From an uncultured Erythrobacter sp. (GTDB lineage: Bacteria > Pseudomonadota > Alphaproteobacteria > Sphingomonadales > Sphingomonadaceae): DNA of 64,000 nt. Shown in pieces: positions 16,186 through 22,973 of this stretch. The notes under the pieces were generated by a model. It worked only from the letters and a program-made list of their open reading frames with translations, did no database searches and was not told the origin of the DNA. The DNA is taken from positions 186,001-250,000 of the forward strand of contig CANNCL010000002.1 in the NCBI GenBank assembly GCA_947503155.1, in the 5' to 3' direction. Within the stretch, counting starts at the first letter, position 1; every line of letters begins with the position of its first letter. Position numbers and translations under genes: made by a program.

Positions 16186-16188
16186 GTC

Positions 16189-17043
16189 TCACCACCCCCC
16201 AGAGGCGCCGCCGCCCCCGAATGAACCACCGCCGCCGGAAAACCCTCCGCCGCCGCTAAATCCGCCTCCGCCGCCAAAGCTGCTGCCGCCGCCTCCGCCG
16301 CTCATCGCGCCGCGCGCAATCGCGCTGCCGATTTCCCACAGGATGATGTTCGATGCGACATTGCCAGCGGTCTGCCCGCCGCTGCGGCCGCCGCGTTCAC
16401 CCCATGGCCCTTTGCCTTTGGACCGGTAACGCCGTCCGCCGCGAATGATGGGGAGGACGAAGAAGAAGAACATGAAGCCTAGCCAGATAAGCGTTCCGAT
16501 CGGAAAACCGCCCTCGTTCTTTTGCTGGACGGTGGCGTCTTGTGTGATCTGTGCAGCCTGTTCAGGGGACAGTTGCAATTGCGCGATAATCGCGTCGGTT
16601 CCGGCAACAATACCGCCGGGATAGTCATTGTCGCGCATCCGCGGAATGATGAAATTTTGGATGATGAGCCCGGATAAGGCATCGGTGAGATAGCCCTCCA
16701 GCCCGTAGCCGACCTCGATCCGCACTTTTTTCTCATTTGGTGCGACCAACAAGATTGCGCCGTCATTGCGATCCTCATCGCCAATGCCCCATTCGCGGCC
16801 CAGCTGATAACCGTAATCGGAAATGTCAAAACCTTGCAGATCAGGCACGGTGGCGACCACCAATTGCCGCTGCGTCTGCGTTTCTAGCGCGGCGAGTTTC
16901 GCCGTCAGCTCCGCTTCTACATCAGCAGGAATAATATCCGCATTGTCGATCACACGCCCGGTAAGTTCAGGGAAATCCTGCGCAGATATCGGCGCGGCGA
17001 TCATCGCCAGCAAAGCCGCAAAGAGGAGGGTCAGGCGTTTCAT
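16189..17043 (-). CDS. YgcG-type TPM-domain protein with glycine-rich tail
   Basis: A 284-aa protein with a cleavable signal peptide (ending ISAQ), a periplasmic TPM domain (about residues 25-150: VIDNADIIPADVEAELTAKL, LQGFDISDYGYQLGREWGIG), one membrane helix near residue 190 (LIWLGFMFFFFVLPIIRGG), and a cytoplasmic tail of Gly/Ser/Phe repeats ending GGGGASGGW. This is the layout of YgcG. The start ATG overlaps the previous TGA as ATGA. The YgcG/LemA pairing is widespread; the molecular role is not known. Confidence 0.88.
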   Translation of the reverse strand: MKRLTLLFAALLAMIAAPISAQDFPELTGRVIDNADIIPADVEAELTAKLAALETQTQRQLVVATVPDLQGFDISDYGYQLGREWGIGDEDRNDGAILLVAPNEKKVRIEVGYGLEGYLTDALSGLIIQNFIIPRMRDNDYPGGIVAGTDAIIAQLQLSPEQAAQITQDATVQQKNEGGFPIGTLIWLGFMFFFFVLPIIRGGRRYRSKGKGPWGERGGRSGGQTAGNVASNIILWEIGSAIARGAMSGGGGGSSFGGGGGFSGGGGFSGGGGSFGGGGASGGW

Positions 17044-17561
17044 GCTGCTTCTCTCAATTCAATGGGTGTGACTTCGCGGATTAAGCTGTCGACGCCGGCA
17101 TCTATGCCTGCTTCGTAATCGCCGTTTTGAAACTGCGGCGTCATATCGTCTGTGATGATGATAAGAGCCTCCTCGTCCTCGACGCTCGCCTCAAGGCCAA
17201 GGCCGACCTCTATGCGCACTTTGCGTTCATTCGGCGCGACCAGCACGACCAAACCGTCATCGCGTTCCCCGCTTCCCACGCCCCAGGCATTCGCCAGATC
17301 GTTGGTGTAATTTGAGACGTCACGGCCTTGCAAATCAGGCGTAGAAACGACAACCAATTGAACACCCGTATCGGCCTCCAATTGAGCAAGCTTTGCGGTT
17401 AGGTTGCCTTCAAATTCAGCGGAGAAAATATCCGCAACATCCACGACCCGGCCAGTTAACTCCAGCGCCGCAATTGACGCTCCGGCCACTTGTTCATCCG
17501 CTTCGCCGGCGCATCCCATTATGAGAAACGCTGCCGAGCAGGTTAGACCGAAGCGTAGCAT
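17040..17561 (-). CDS. TPM-domain lipoprotein
   Basis: A 173-aa protein with a lipobox (FLIMGC, Cys at residue 17) and a TPM domain (GRVVDVADIFSAEFEGNLTA, then LVVLVAPNERKVRIEVGLGL). It lacks the membrane helix and Gly-rich tail of its downstream paralogue, with which it shares strongly similar phrases (LQGRDVSNY against LQGFDISDY; VLVAPNERKVRIEVG against LLVAPNEKKVRIEVG). It seems to be a lipid-anchored duplicate. Eighteen bases separate it from lemA, and the next gene is ATGA-coupled. Confidence 0.85.
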   Translation of the reverse strand: MLRFGLTCSAAFLIMGCAGEADEQVAGASIAALELTGRVVDVADIFSAEFEGNLTAKLAQLEADTGVQLVVVSTPDLQGRDVSNYTNDLANAWGVGSGERDDGLVVLVAPNERKVRIEVGLGLEASVEDEEALIIITDDMTPQFQNGDYEAGIDAGVDSLIREVTPIELREAA

Positions 17562-17579
17562 TGCGTTCGCCGGCCTGAC

Positions 17580-18182
17580 TTAGTCCACGCTCATATCAAT
17601 GGTTGGAGCAACTTCTGCGCCTTCGGTCACAGCCGAATAGGGAGCGATTGGTTCTGCACCGTGGATGATGTTTGCGCCGATCGTGTCGGGGAAGGTGCGG
17701 ATTGTGGTGTTATAGGCGCGCACCGCCTCGTTGTAATCGCGCAAAGCGACCGCGATGCGGTTCTCCGTGCCTTCAAGCTGGCTTTGCAGCGCTAGAAAGT
17801 TTTGGTTCGATTGGATTTGCGGATAGGATTCGAAACTGGCGAGCAAACGCCCGATACCTTGGCCAAGTTCGCCCTGAGCGGCGGCGAATTCTTCCATTGC
17901 ATCTGCATCGGCCAGATCGTCAGCATCGACCGTGACAGAGGTTGCGCGGGCGCGGGCGTCGGTCACTTCGGTCAGGATCGCACGCTCGCTTGCCGCGGCG
18001 CCTTGGGCGATTTCGACAAGGTTGGGAATGAGGTTGGCGCGGCGTTGAAATTGAGCCTCAACATCGGCCCATTTGGCCTTCGCTTCTTCTTCAGCAGCGG
18101 GGACCGAATTGATCCCGCAAGCTGCGAGCGTCATAGATACAGCGGCGACGACGAGTCCGCGCCCAAAATTGCGAAAATTCAT
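17580..18182 (-). CDS. lemA: LemA-family lipoprotein
   Basis: A 200-aa LemA protein: lipobox-containing leader (MNFRNFGRGLVVAAVSMTLA then AC), then a long helical LemA domain including VEAQFQRRANLIPNLVEIAQ and VALRDYNEAVRAYNTTIRTF. Start at 18182 is supported by the strong site GGAGGGAA. The open frame extends to 18257 but lacks another good start. LemA is of unknown biochemical function; here it heads an apparent operon with three TPM proteins, the usual partner family. Confidence 0.92.
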   Translation of the reverse strand: MNFRNFGRGLVVAAVSMTLAACGINSVPAAEEEAKAKWADVEAQFQRRANLIPNLVEIAQGAAASERAILTEVTDARARATSVTVDADDLADADAMEEFAAAQGELGQGIGRLLASFESYPQIQSNQNFLALQSQLEGTENRIAVALRDYNEAVRAYNTTIRTFPDTIGANIIHGAEPIAPYSAVTEGAEVAPTIDMSVD

Positions 18183-18270
18183 GTGTTCCCTCCAAATTGC
18201 GCGCTTACCGGTCTTCACCATGCGCGCCGAACTGTGCGTATTGTTAATATAGCACACCGGGCCGCGCTTT

Positions 18271-18285
18271 CAACAGATGCTGTTG
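18271..18285. repeat. Perfect inverted repeat between lemA and mscL
   Basis: CAACAG-ATG-CTGTTG, bordered by ACCGGGCC upstream and GGCCGGT downstream that could extend the hairpin. It lies in the divergent promoter space of lemA and mscL and may be an operator; there is no other evidence. Confidence 0.4.
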
Positions 18286-18371
18286 GCCGGTCACAACCGG
18301 ATTTGACCGCTTGGCAAGGGCGGGGGAACCTGCGATTAACTCTCTTTCAGCAATAAAAATAAGGGACCGTT

Positions 18372-18800
18372 ATGCTGTCAGAATTCAAGGATTTTATTGC
18401 CAAGGGCAATGTTATGGAACTCGCCGTTGCGGTGATTATCGCTGGCGCATTTGCGGTGATCGTTTCGTCGCTTACGGCTGATTTGATCATGCCGATTGTC
18501 GGCGCGATTTTCGGCGATGTTGATTTTAGCAACAAATACATGGTGCTGTCGGGCGAAGTAGAAGCCGGCATGTCATTGGAAGCGGCGCGTGAAGCGGGCG
18601 CCAATGTGCTCGCTTGGGGCGCGTTCCTCACGACAGTGATCAACTTTGTGATCCTCGCCTTCATCATCTTCATGCTGGTTCGCTATGCCAATAAAGCGCA
18701 AGCGAGCATGGAAAAGGCAGAAGAAGCAGCACCGGAAGAGCCCGCTGGCCCAACTGAGATTGAGCTGTTGACTGAGATCCGCGACGCTTTGACGAAGTAA
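18372..18800 (+). CDS. mscL: Large-conductance mechanosensitive channel MscL
   Basis: A 142-aa inner-membrane channel that opens on membrane tension during hypo-osmotic shock. Family signature MLSEFKDFIAKGNVMELAVA is followed by helix 1 (VIIAGAFAVIVSSLTADLIM), a periplasmic loop, helix 2 (TTVINFVILAFIIFMLVRYA) and the cytoplasmic bundle ending TEIELLTEIRDALTK. Length matches the family. It is monocistronic with a strong terminator. Confidence 0.97.
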   Translation: MLSEFKDFIAKGNVMELAVAVIIAGAFAVIVSSLTADLIMPIVGAIFGDVDFSNKYMVLSGEVEAGMSLEAAREAGANVLAWGAFLTTVINFVILAFIIFMLVRYANKAQASMEKAEEAAPEEPAGPTEIELLTEIRDALTK

Positions 18801-18816
18801 GCTTCGGCTGAAATTG

Positions 18817-18862
18817 TAAAACGCCCGTCTCGCGCTTTGGTGCGGGGCGGGCGTTTCTTATT
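18817..18862 (+). terminator. Terminator after mscL
   Basis: Long stem AAACGCCCG.../...CGGGCGTTT around CTTTGGT, followed by CTTATTTT. Confidence 0.88.
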
Positions 18863-18922
18863 TTGCAGCCCGGATGGGGTGCGCAAACAAGAACACTCAC
18901 TTCTCATTCATCAATTACGCGC

Positions 18923-18928
18923 TATATA
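18923..18928 (+). promoter_or_regulatory. Candidate -10 box of the tmRNA gene
   Basis: TATATA placed about 10 bases before the predicted 5' end of the acceptor piece. No convincing -35 hexamer is seen, only TTCTCA at 18901. Confidence 0.35.
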
Positions 18929-18931
18929 GGC

Positions 18932-19243
18932 CCTGCCGGGCAACCGGATATGGCGATAAATTGCTGCGTGCAATAGACACAACGGACCCGGGGGCAGTAC
19001 CCGGCGGCTCCACCATAAAGCCCGATTTTCGCGGGTGTTCTGATGGGGCCGAACTAGGATCGACGTGGGTTGAAAAGCGTAGTTTTTGCCCGGGCTGAAA
19101 ACCCCGTAAAACTGTTCATTCTCATAAGTGCAAACGATAATGAAGCACTCGCAATCGCTGCGTAATTTTACGGCCTAACGGCCTGAATTTACAAAGCTAA
19201 GCGCGGTTGGACCGACCGGGCAACAGAACGGATTCCGGGGCTC
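18932..19243 (+). ncRNA. ssrA: Circularly permuted two-piece tmRNA
   Basis: Rescues stalled ribosomes and tags nascent peptides for proteolysis. The gene is in alphaproteobacterial permuted order. The acceptor piece comes first, ending at 19015 with a T-arm (CCGGG-GGCAGTA-CCCGG) and CGGCTCCACCA. A 29-base spacer (19016-19044) that must be removed follows. Then comes the coding piece from 19045 (GGGGCCGAACTAGGATCGAC), whose GGGGCCG pairs with CGGCTCC of the acceptor. The tag frame at 19130-19165 reads ANDNEALAIAA then TAA. The 5' end of the acceptor piece and the 3' end of the coding piece are estimates (within about 20-30 bases). SmpB is not in the window. Confidence 0.92.
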
Positions 19244-19246
19244 CGG

Positions 19247-19309
19247 GGGTAGCTAGCAACAGAAACCCCCACCGATATTTTAGTGTAAAAGCGCGGCGCT
19301 TCCACGAAT
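19247..19309 (+). repeat. 63-bp direct repeat, copy 1
   Basis: Starts GGGTAGCTAGCAACAG and ends GCTTCCACGAAT. It is identical to copy 2 except one base (TAAAA/TCAAA). It follows directly on the tmRNA coding piece. TCCGGGGG (19242-19249) and CCCCCGGA (19321-19328) form an inverted pair around it, and GGGGGT/ACCCCC can pair inside it. Confidence 0.9.
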
Positions 19310-19344
19310 CCGGCGGTCCTCCCCCGGACTTCAAACAAGAACGC

Positions 19345-19407
19345 GGGTAGCTAGCAACAGAAACCCCCACCGATATTTTAGTGTCAAAGCGCGGCGCTTC
19401 CACGAAT
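19345..19407 (+). repeat. 63-bp direct repeat, copy 2
   Basis: Second copy, offset by 98 bases from copy 1 with one mismatch. Between tmRNA and the CPBP gene no open reading frame uses these sequences, so they are either a duplicated small RNA or regulatory segment, or a mobile/structural repeat. Confidence 0.9.
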
Positions 19408-19563
19408 GCGCCGGGTCAGGGCGTTAGTCGGCCCTGATTGCGATTACCCCTGTCTTTGCAGATCAATGAGCGGCTTTGGTCAGCTTCAACCAACATATCG
19501 ATTGCAATCAACAAAGCGAGGGCGCGTATCTGCGGGGCTAGCTGTCCAAATACGGGGGAACAT

Positions 19564-20253
19564 TTGATCACGCCAAACCAAAACGAAGTCGATACGGGGC
19601 GGTTCGCTGCGTTCATCGACCTCGCCATAGTCGCCGGGGTGCTTGTCACGGTGAAGCAGACGGTCCTGCAGTTTTCCGTGGTTTATGGCGGACCTGCATC
19701 GACTTTCGCGGCCATGGCGGCGGCGACTTGGCTGCTCTATCGGCGCGGTTTTCGTTGGGCAGATTTGGGATTCGTCTGGCCTGAAAGCTGGCTTAAAACG
19801 CTTGGTTGGACCGCATTAGTCTTTGCGGCTTTTCTGGTGACGGCTGGCACATCAAGCGCTGTCGCCGACCAGTTTGTTCCCGATGTCGGGGCAAGCGGCC
19901 GGTTTGATTTCGTAAAGGGGAGCTGGGCCGGATATTTGACCATCATGGCCCTTGTCTGGACACACGGTTCCTTCTTTGAAGAACTGTTGTTCAGAGCATT
20001 TGTGATCACGAAGGGGCAGACGGCTTTAGGCGGGACAAGGATGGCTGGAATTGTCGCGGTCGTGCTTTCAGCGGTCTTCTTTGGCTACCGCCACTATTAT
20101 TACCAGGGACTGCACGGCGCTTTTGTTACGGGCATGATCGGCCTCGTGTTCGGATTGATTTATCTGTGGTTTGGCAGGCGGAACGTCTGGCCGTTGATAT
20201 TGGCGCATGGCCTTGCAAACAGCATCGCTCAGACCAGCCGATTTCTGGGTTAA
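19564..20253 (+). CDS. CPBP-family intramembrane metalloprotease
   Basis: A 229-aa multi-helix protein of the CaaX protease/bacteriocin-processing (Abi) family. The motifs are FFEELLFRAF (catalytic EExxxR-type motif), FFGYRHYYYQGLHGAF (second motif with His) and LILAHGLANS (third motif). No ATG is in frame near the beginning. TTG at 19564 is chosen because GGGGGAA ends four bases before it, and the protein then begins with a short polar segment before helix 1. Upstream TTG codons extend to 19438. The substrate is unknown; family members process prenylated proteins or peptides in the membrane. Confidence 0.82.
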   Translation: MITPNQNEVDTGRFAAFIDLAIVAGVLVTVKQTVLQFSVVYGGPASTFAAMAAATWLLYRRGFRWADLGFVWPESWLKTLGWTALVFAAFLVTAGTSSAVADQFVPDVGASGRFDFVKGSWAGYLTIMALVWTHGSFFEELLFRAFVITKGQTALGGTRMAGIVAVVLSAVFFGYRHYYYQGLHGAFVTGMIGLVFGLIYLWFGRRNVWPLILAHGLANSIAQTSRFLG

Positions 20254-20259
20254 ATCAGA

Positions 20260-20520
20260 TCAGGCGACAGGTTCTACCGGGACAGTAGAGGCTTTTAATT
20301 CCTCGATCTCTTTCTTCGCCTTCAGCGAATCCAAAATCGCCGCGCCTGCCATGAACACCGCGCCGGTTGCCGCCAGAAACAGCAGCTTTCCGCCAAATCC
20401 CGGATATTCGGTAAGATAAGCCGAACCGCGCGCGGTTGCGCCCAGAGCCAATGCATAGATAATCACGAAGGCTTCAAACCTGTTCTTGATTATGAACAGC
20501 CTTCCGATTTTATGCAGCAT
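20260..20520 (-). CDS. Small two-helix membrane protein behind a sigma-54-like promoter
   Basis: An 86-aa protein, MLHKIGRLFIIKNRFEAFVI onward, with two predicted helices (about residues 15-32 and 43-62) and a charged helical tail (LDSLKAKKEIEELKAS). ATG 20520 has the strong ribosome site GGAGGAG at 20527-20533; the open frame reaches 20577 but other starts lack one. I do not recognise a named family; similar short proteins occur as conserved hypotheticals in sphingomonads (recollection, unverified). Regulation: a near-consensus -24/-12 element lies 40-57 bases upstream. It converges on the CPBP gene, with six bases between stops. Confidence 0.72.
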   Translation of the reverse strand: MLHKIGRLFIIKNRFEAFVIIYALALGATARGSAYLTEYPGFGGKLLFLAATGAVFMAGAAILDSLKAKKEIEELKASTVPVEPVA

Positions 20521-20546
20521 GCGAACTCCTCCGGCCCTATTGGCTC

Positions 20547-20664
20547 TTAACCTTTGACAATGCACTATGCGTGCCAACCGAGCGATTGCGCGGGTTCAAA
20601 GGGTTAACGTAGGATGGAGTGTAAGCGTGTCCGACGCAAAGGCCAAACGCGTTAACTTTGATCA
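20547..20664. repeat. Three TTAAC(C)(C)TTTGA elements around the second sigma-54 promoter
   Basis: TTAACCTTTGA at 20547-20557, its inverse TCAAAGGGTTAA at 20596-20607, and TTAACTTTGATCA at 20652-20664. Two lie upstream of the minus-strand promoter at distances suited to an activator, and one lies at the predicted start site. They could be sites for one dimeric regulator (inference). Confidence 0.5.
20561..20577 (-). promoter_or_regulatory. Sigma-54 (-24/-12)-like promoter of the 86-aa membrane protein
   Basis: On the minus strand it reads TTGGCACGCATAGTGCA. GG and GC are exactly ten bases apart, with one mismatch (GTGCA for TTGCA) in the -12 box. The start of transcription would be near 20551, leaving a short leader before the ribosome site. 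TTAACC(C)TTTGA-type repeats surround it (20547-20557, 20596-20607, 20652-20664). Confidence 0.65.
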
Positions 20665-20682
20665 GTGTGATGCGGTGGTGGA

Positions 20683-21960
20683 TTAGTTCAGTTCGCCCAG
20701 ATCCAGCGCCGCCAGCAACGCCGATCGCGCCGCGATCACTTGCGCGGCGAGGGTGTCGCTTCGCGTTTCAGAGGCTAAATCGGCGGGGTCGATTTGCTCG
20801 GGCCATGTTTCGGATATGACGCGCTCCAACACATCCGCCTTCGCTTCGGTTAGCATAAAGCGCGGATCGACGGTCACTGGGTCACACACAACGCGCAGGC
20901 GCAGGCAGGCGGGGCCGCCGCCATTGGCCATGCTTTGGCGGACATCGACGGGGATGACCTCGCGGATCGGGCCGTTGGACGCCATCATGCGCTTGCACCA
21001 CGCCCAAACGGGCACGCTTTCGCGGCATTCTTCGGGGACGATCAATGCCATGCTGCCGTCTGTTTGCGTTATCAATTGCGCGTTGAACAAATAGGTGCGG
21101 ATCGCTTCGGCTAAAGACACGTCTGCGCTGGCCACTTCGACAATTTCCAAGGCGGGAAACGCCGCGCGGATTGCATCGTAAGCGCCTGTCTGATCGGCGA
21201 AGGCTTCTGCGTGGGTGAACAACACGCGCTCATTCGCAACAGACACAACGTCATTGTGAAATGCGCCGGCCTCAATCGCGGCTGGGTTTTGTTCGATGAA
21301 AACACAGGAGGATGGGTCAAGGCCGTGAGCGCGGGCGACAAGGCGGCTGGCCTGTTCGTGTTGGCGGGCGGGGAATGCGCCGCCGGGTCGGCCATAAACG
21401 AACACTTCGACCCCGGCGCTGCCGTGACCTTCGCATAGGCGCATGTGGTTCGCCGCGCCTTCATCGCCGAATGTTGGCGGGACCGGGCCGTGGACAGTGA
21501 AATGATCGCGGTCACCAAAGGCAGTCTCAAGCATCCGCCGCGTGTCAGGCCATTCCTGAGCGCGGTGGAGCATAGTGACGAGGTTGGCGGGCGAGAGATG
21601 GCAAGTGCCATCCTGTGTATCGGGCGCGGGGCTGACTGTGGCGGCGTTGGCGGTCCACATGCTGGATGCGGACCACGGCGCGGCGCGCAATTGCGGTGCC
21701 TCTGTCCCGTCGAAAGCAAGCGCATTGGCGAGCACCGCATTGGGGCGGGGCAAGGGCAGCAAGAACCCTTGGACGCCCAGCCGCGCCAGATTGCCGCGCA
21801 TCTTTGCGACCCCCTGAAGCGCGGCGGCGCGCGGGTATGATGGGTTGCCCTTGTGGTTGGCGCTCGCGATATTACCCAGCGATAGGCCGGCATAATTGTG
21901 GCTCGGCCCGACTATTCCGTCGAAATTGATTTCCGTCAGGCTGCTTTTCGGGGACGTCAT
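20683..21960 (-). CDS. astB: N-succinylarginine dihydrolase AstB
   Basis: A 425-aa cytosolic enzyme that converts N2-succinylarginine to N2-succinylornithine, 2 NH3 and CO2, step 2 of the arginine succinyltransferase pathway. It opens with EINFDGIVGPSHNYAGLSLG, the diagnostic AstB beginning, and contains RLCEGHGSAGVEVFVYGRPG and FHNDVVSVANE with the catalytic His, near the full family length (about 440). Start 21960 overlaps the astA stop as ATGA. It ends the operon M20-astA-astB. Neither astC, astD nor astE is in the window. Confidence 0.96.
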   Translation of the reverse strand: MTSPKSSLTEINFDGIVGPSHNYAGLSLGNIASANHKGNPSYPRAAALQGVAKMRGNLARLGVQGFLLPLPRPNAVLANALAFDGTEAPQLRAAPWSASSMWTANAATVSPAPDTQDGTCHLSPANLVTMLHRAQEWPDTRRMLETAFGDRDHFTVHGPVPPTFGDEGAANHMRLCEGHGSAGVEVFVYGRPGGAFPARQHEQASRLVARAHGLDPSSCVFIEQNPAAIEAGAFHNDVVSVANERVLFTHAEAFADQTGAYDAIRAAFPALEIVEVASADVSLAEAIRTYLFNAQLITQTDGSMALIVPEECRESVPVWAWCKRMMASNGPIREVIPVDVRQSMANGGGPACLRLRVVCDPVTVDPRFMLTEAKADVLERVISETWPEQIDPADLASETRSDTLAAQVIAARSALLAALDLGELN

Positions 21961-22973
21961 CGCGCGACGCTCCACACCGTGTCACCTTCGCTCACATCCA
22001 GAGCATCCGCGGCCACCGCGTCAATCGCAATTCCGCCATCCTCGTCCAGCATCCGCGCGCCGTAACATGCGCGGAAATCTTGCAGCTTGCCAGTGGCCAG
22101 GATCGCGCGTTCGCCTTCTGCCAGATCGACTTTGGTTAGCTTGCATTCGCGGCTGTTCTTAACGCTCGTCACTTCGTCCGTCGGGGCGACCATGCTGGGG
22201 CCGCCGTCGAAAATATCGACGTAGCCTTCGTAGCGGAAATTCTCATTCTCCAACATCCGCATCGCCGCACGGCCAGTGGGATGGGGAACGCCGATAACGC
22301 TGCGCGCGTCCTCGGAAAGCATGGAGATATAGACCGGGTGTTTGGGCATCAGATCGGCGATAAATTGGTTGCCATTGATGGCGTTGAAATAATCCGCCTC
22401 TTGGAAACTCATGCCAAAGAAACGCCCCGCGACACCGTCCCAAAATGGCGATCCGCCGCGCTCATCAATAATCCCGCGCAATTCGGCCAGAATGCGATCG
22501 GCAAATCGTTTGCGGTGCATGGCGACAAACAGATAGCGGCTGCGCGCGAGCAGCAGGCCGTGCCCCCCGGCGCGTTCATTTGGGTGCAGGAACAGGCCGC
22601 CAACTTCGCTTGACCCTTCCAAATCGGTGACAAGGCTGAGCAATTCGGCGCGCACGGTGCGGTCCAATTGCTGGCTATATTGGGTTTGGGTGTTGAGGCG
22701 GTAGGAATAGAAGGGCCATCGCTGTCCGACCATCGTCATCAACTGGCATGTGCCGCGCACAGTTTTTGTCTCTAGATTTTCCAGCACCAGCACGAATTGT
22801 TCGTCAACCAGCGCGTCCTCGGTATTGGCAAACGCAGCCTCAGCGGTTTCGAGTTTCGCACCGAGCGCGGCGCGGTCCGGCGGAAGATTGGTGAACCCGC
22901 CGCCGGTCAGTTTGGCCATCTCATACAGATGTTCAAGATCGGAAGAACGCGCAGCGCGGAGGCGAAAGGTCAT
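21957..22973 (-). CDS. astA: Arginine N-succinyltransferase AstA
   Basis: A 338-aa enzyme that transfers succinate from succinyl-CoA to arginine, the committed step of the AST pathway. FRLRAARSSDLEHLYEMAKL at the start and LTGGGFTNLPPDR, HPNERAGGHGLLLARSRYLF and FDGGPSMVAP are family features. Length is typical (about 340). Translation is coupled at both ends by ATGA overlaps, with the M20 gene upstream and astB downstream, so the three proteins are probably made in a fixed ratio. Confidence 0.96.
   Translation of the reverse strand: MTFRLRAARSSDLEHLYEMAKLTGGGFTNLPPDRAALGAKLETAEAAFANTEDALVDEQFVLVLENLETKTVRGTCQLMTMVGQRWPFYSYRLNTQTQYSQQLDRTVRAELLSLVTDLEGSSEVGGLFLHPNERAGGHGLLLARSRYLFVAMHRKRFADRILAELRGIIDERGGSPFWDGVAGRFFGMSFQEADYFNAINGNQFIADLMPKHPVYISMLSEDARSVIGVPHPTGRAAMRMLENENFRYEGYVDIFDGGPSMVAPTDEVTSVKNSRECKLTKVDLAEGERAILATGKLQDFRACYGARMLDEDGGIAIDAVAADALDVSEGDTVWSVAR

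Noticed and set aside
16184..16429. Proline-rich plus-strand frame
   Set aside because: The reverse of the Gly-rich tail of the YgcG-type protein.
19045..19060. Integration site at tmRNA for a genomic island
   Set aside because: No integrase, no duplicated tmRNA end and no atypical genes are seen; the nearby repeat does not include the CCA end.
19247..19407. Possible CRISPR or tandem-repeat array
   Set aside because: Only two copies of 63 bp separated by 35 bp, with no further units or cas genes; better described as a direct repeat.
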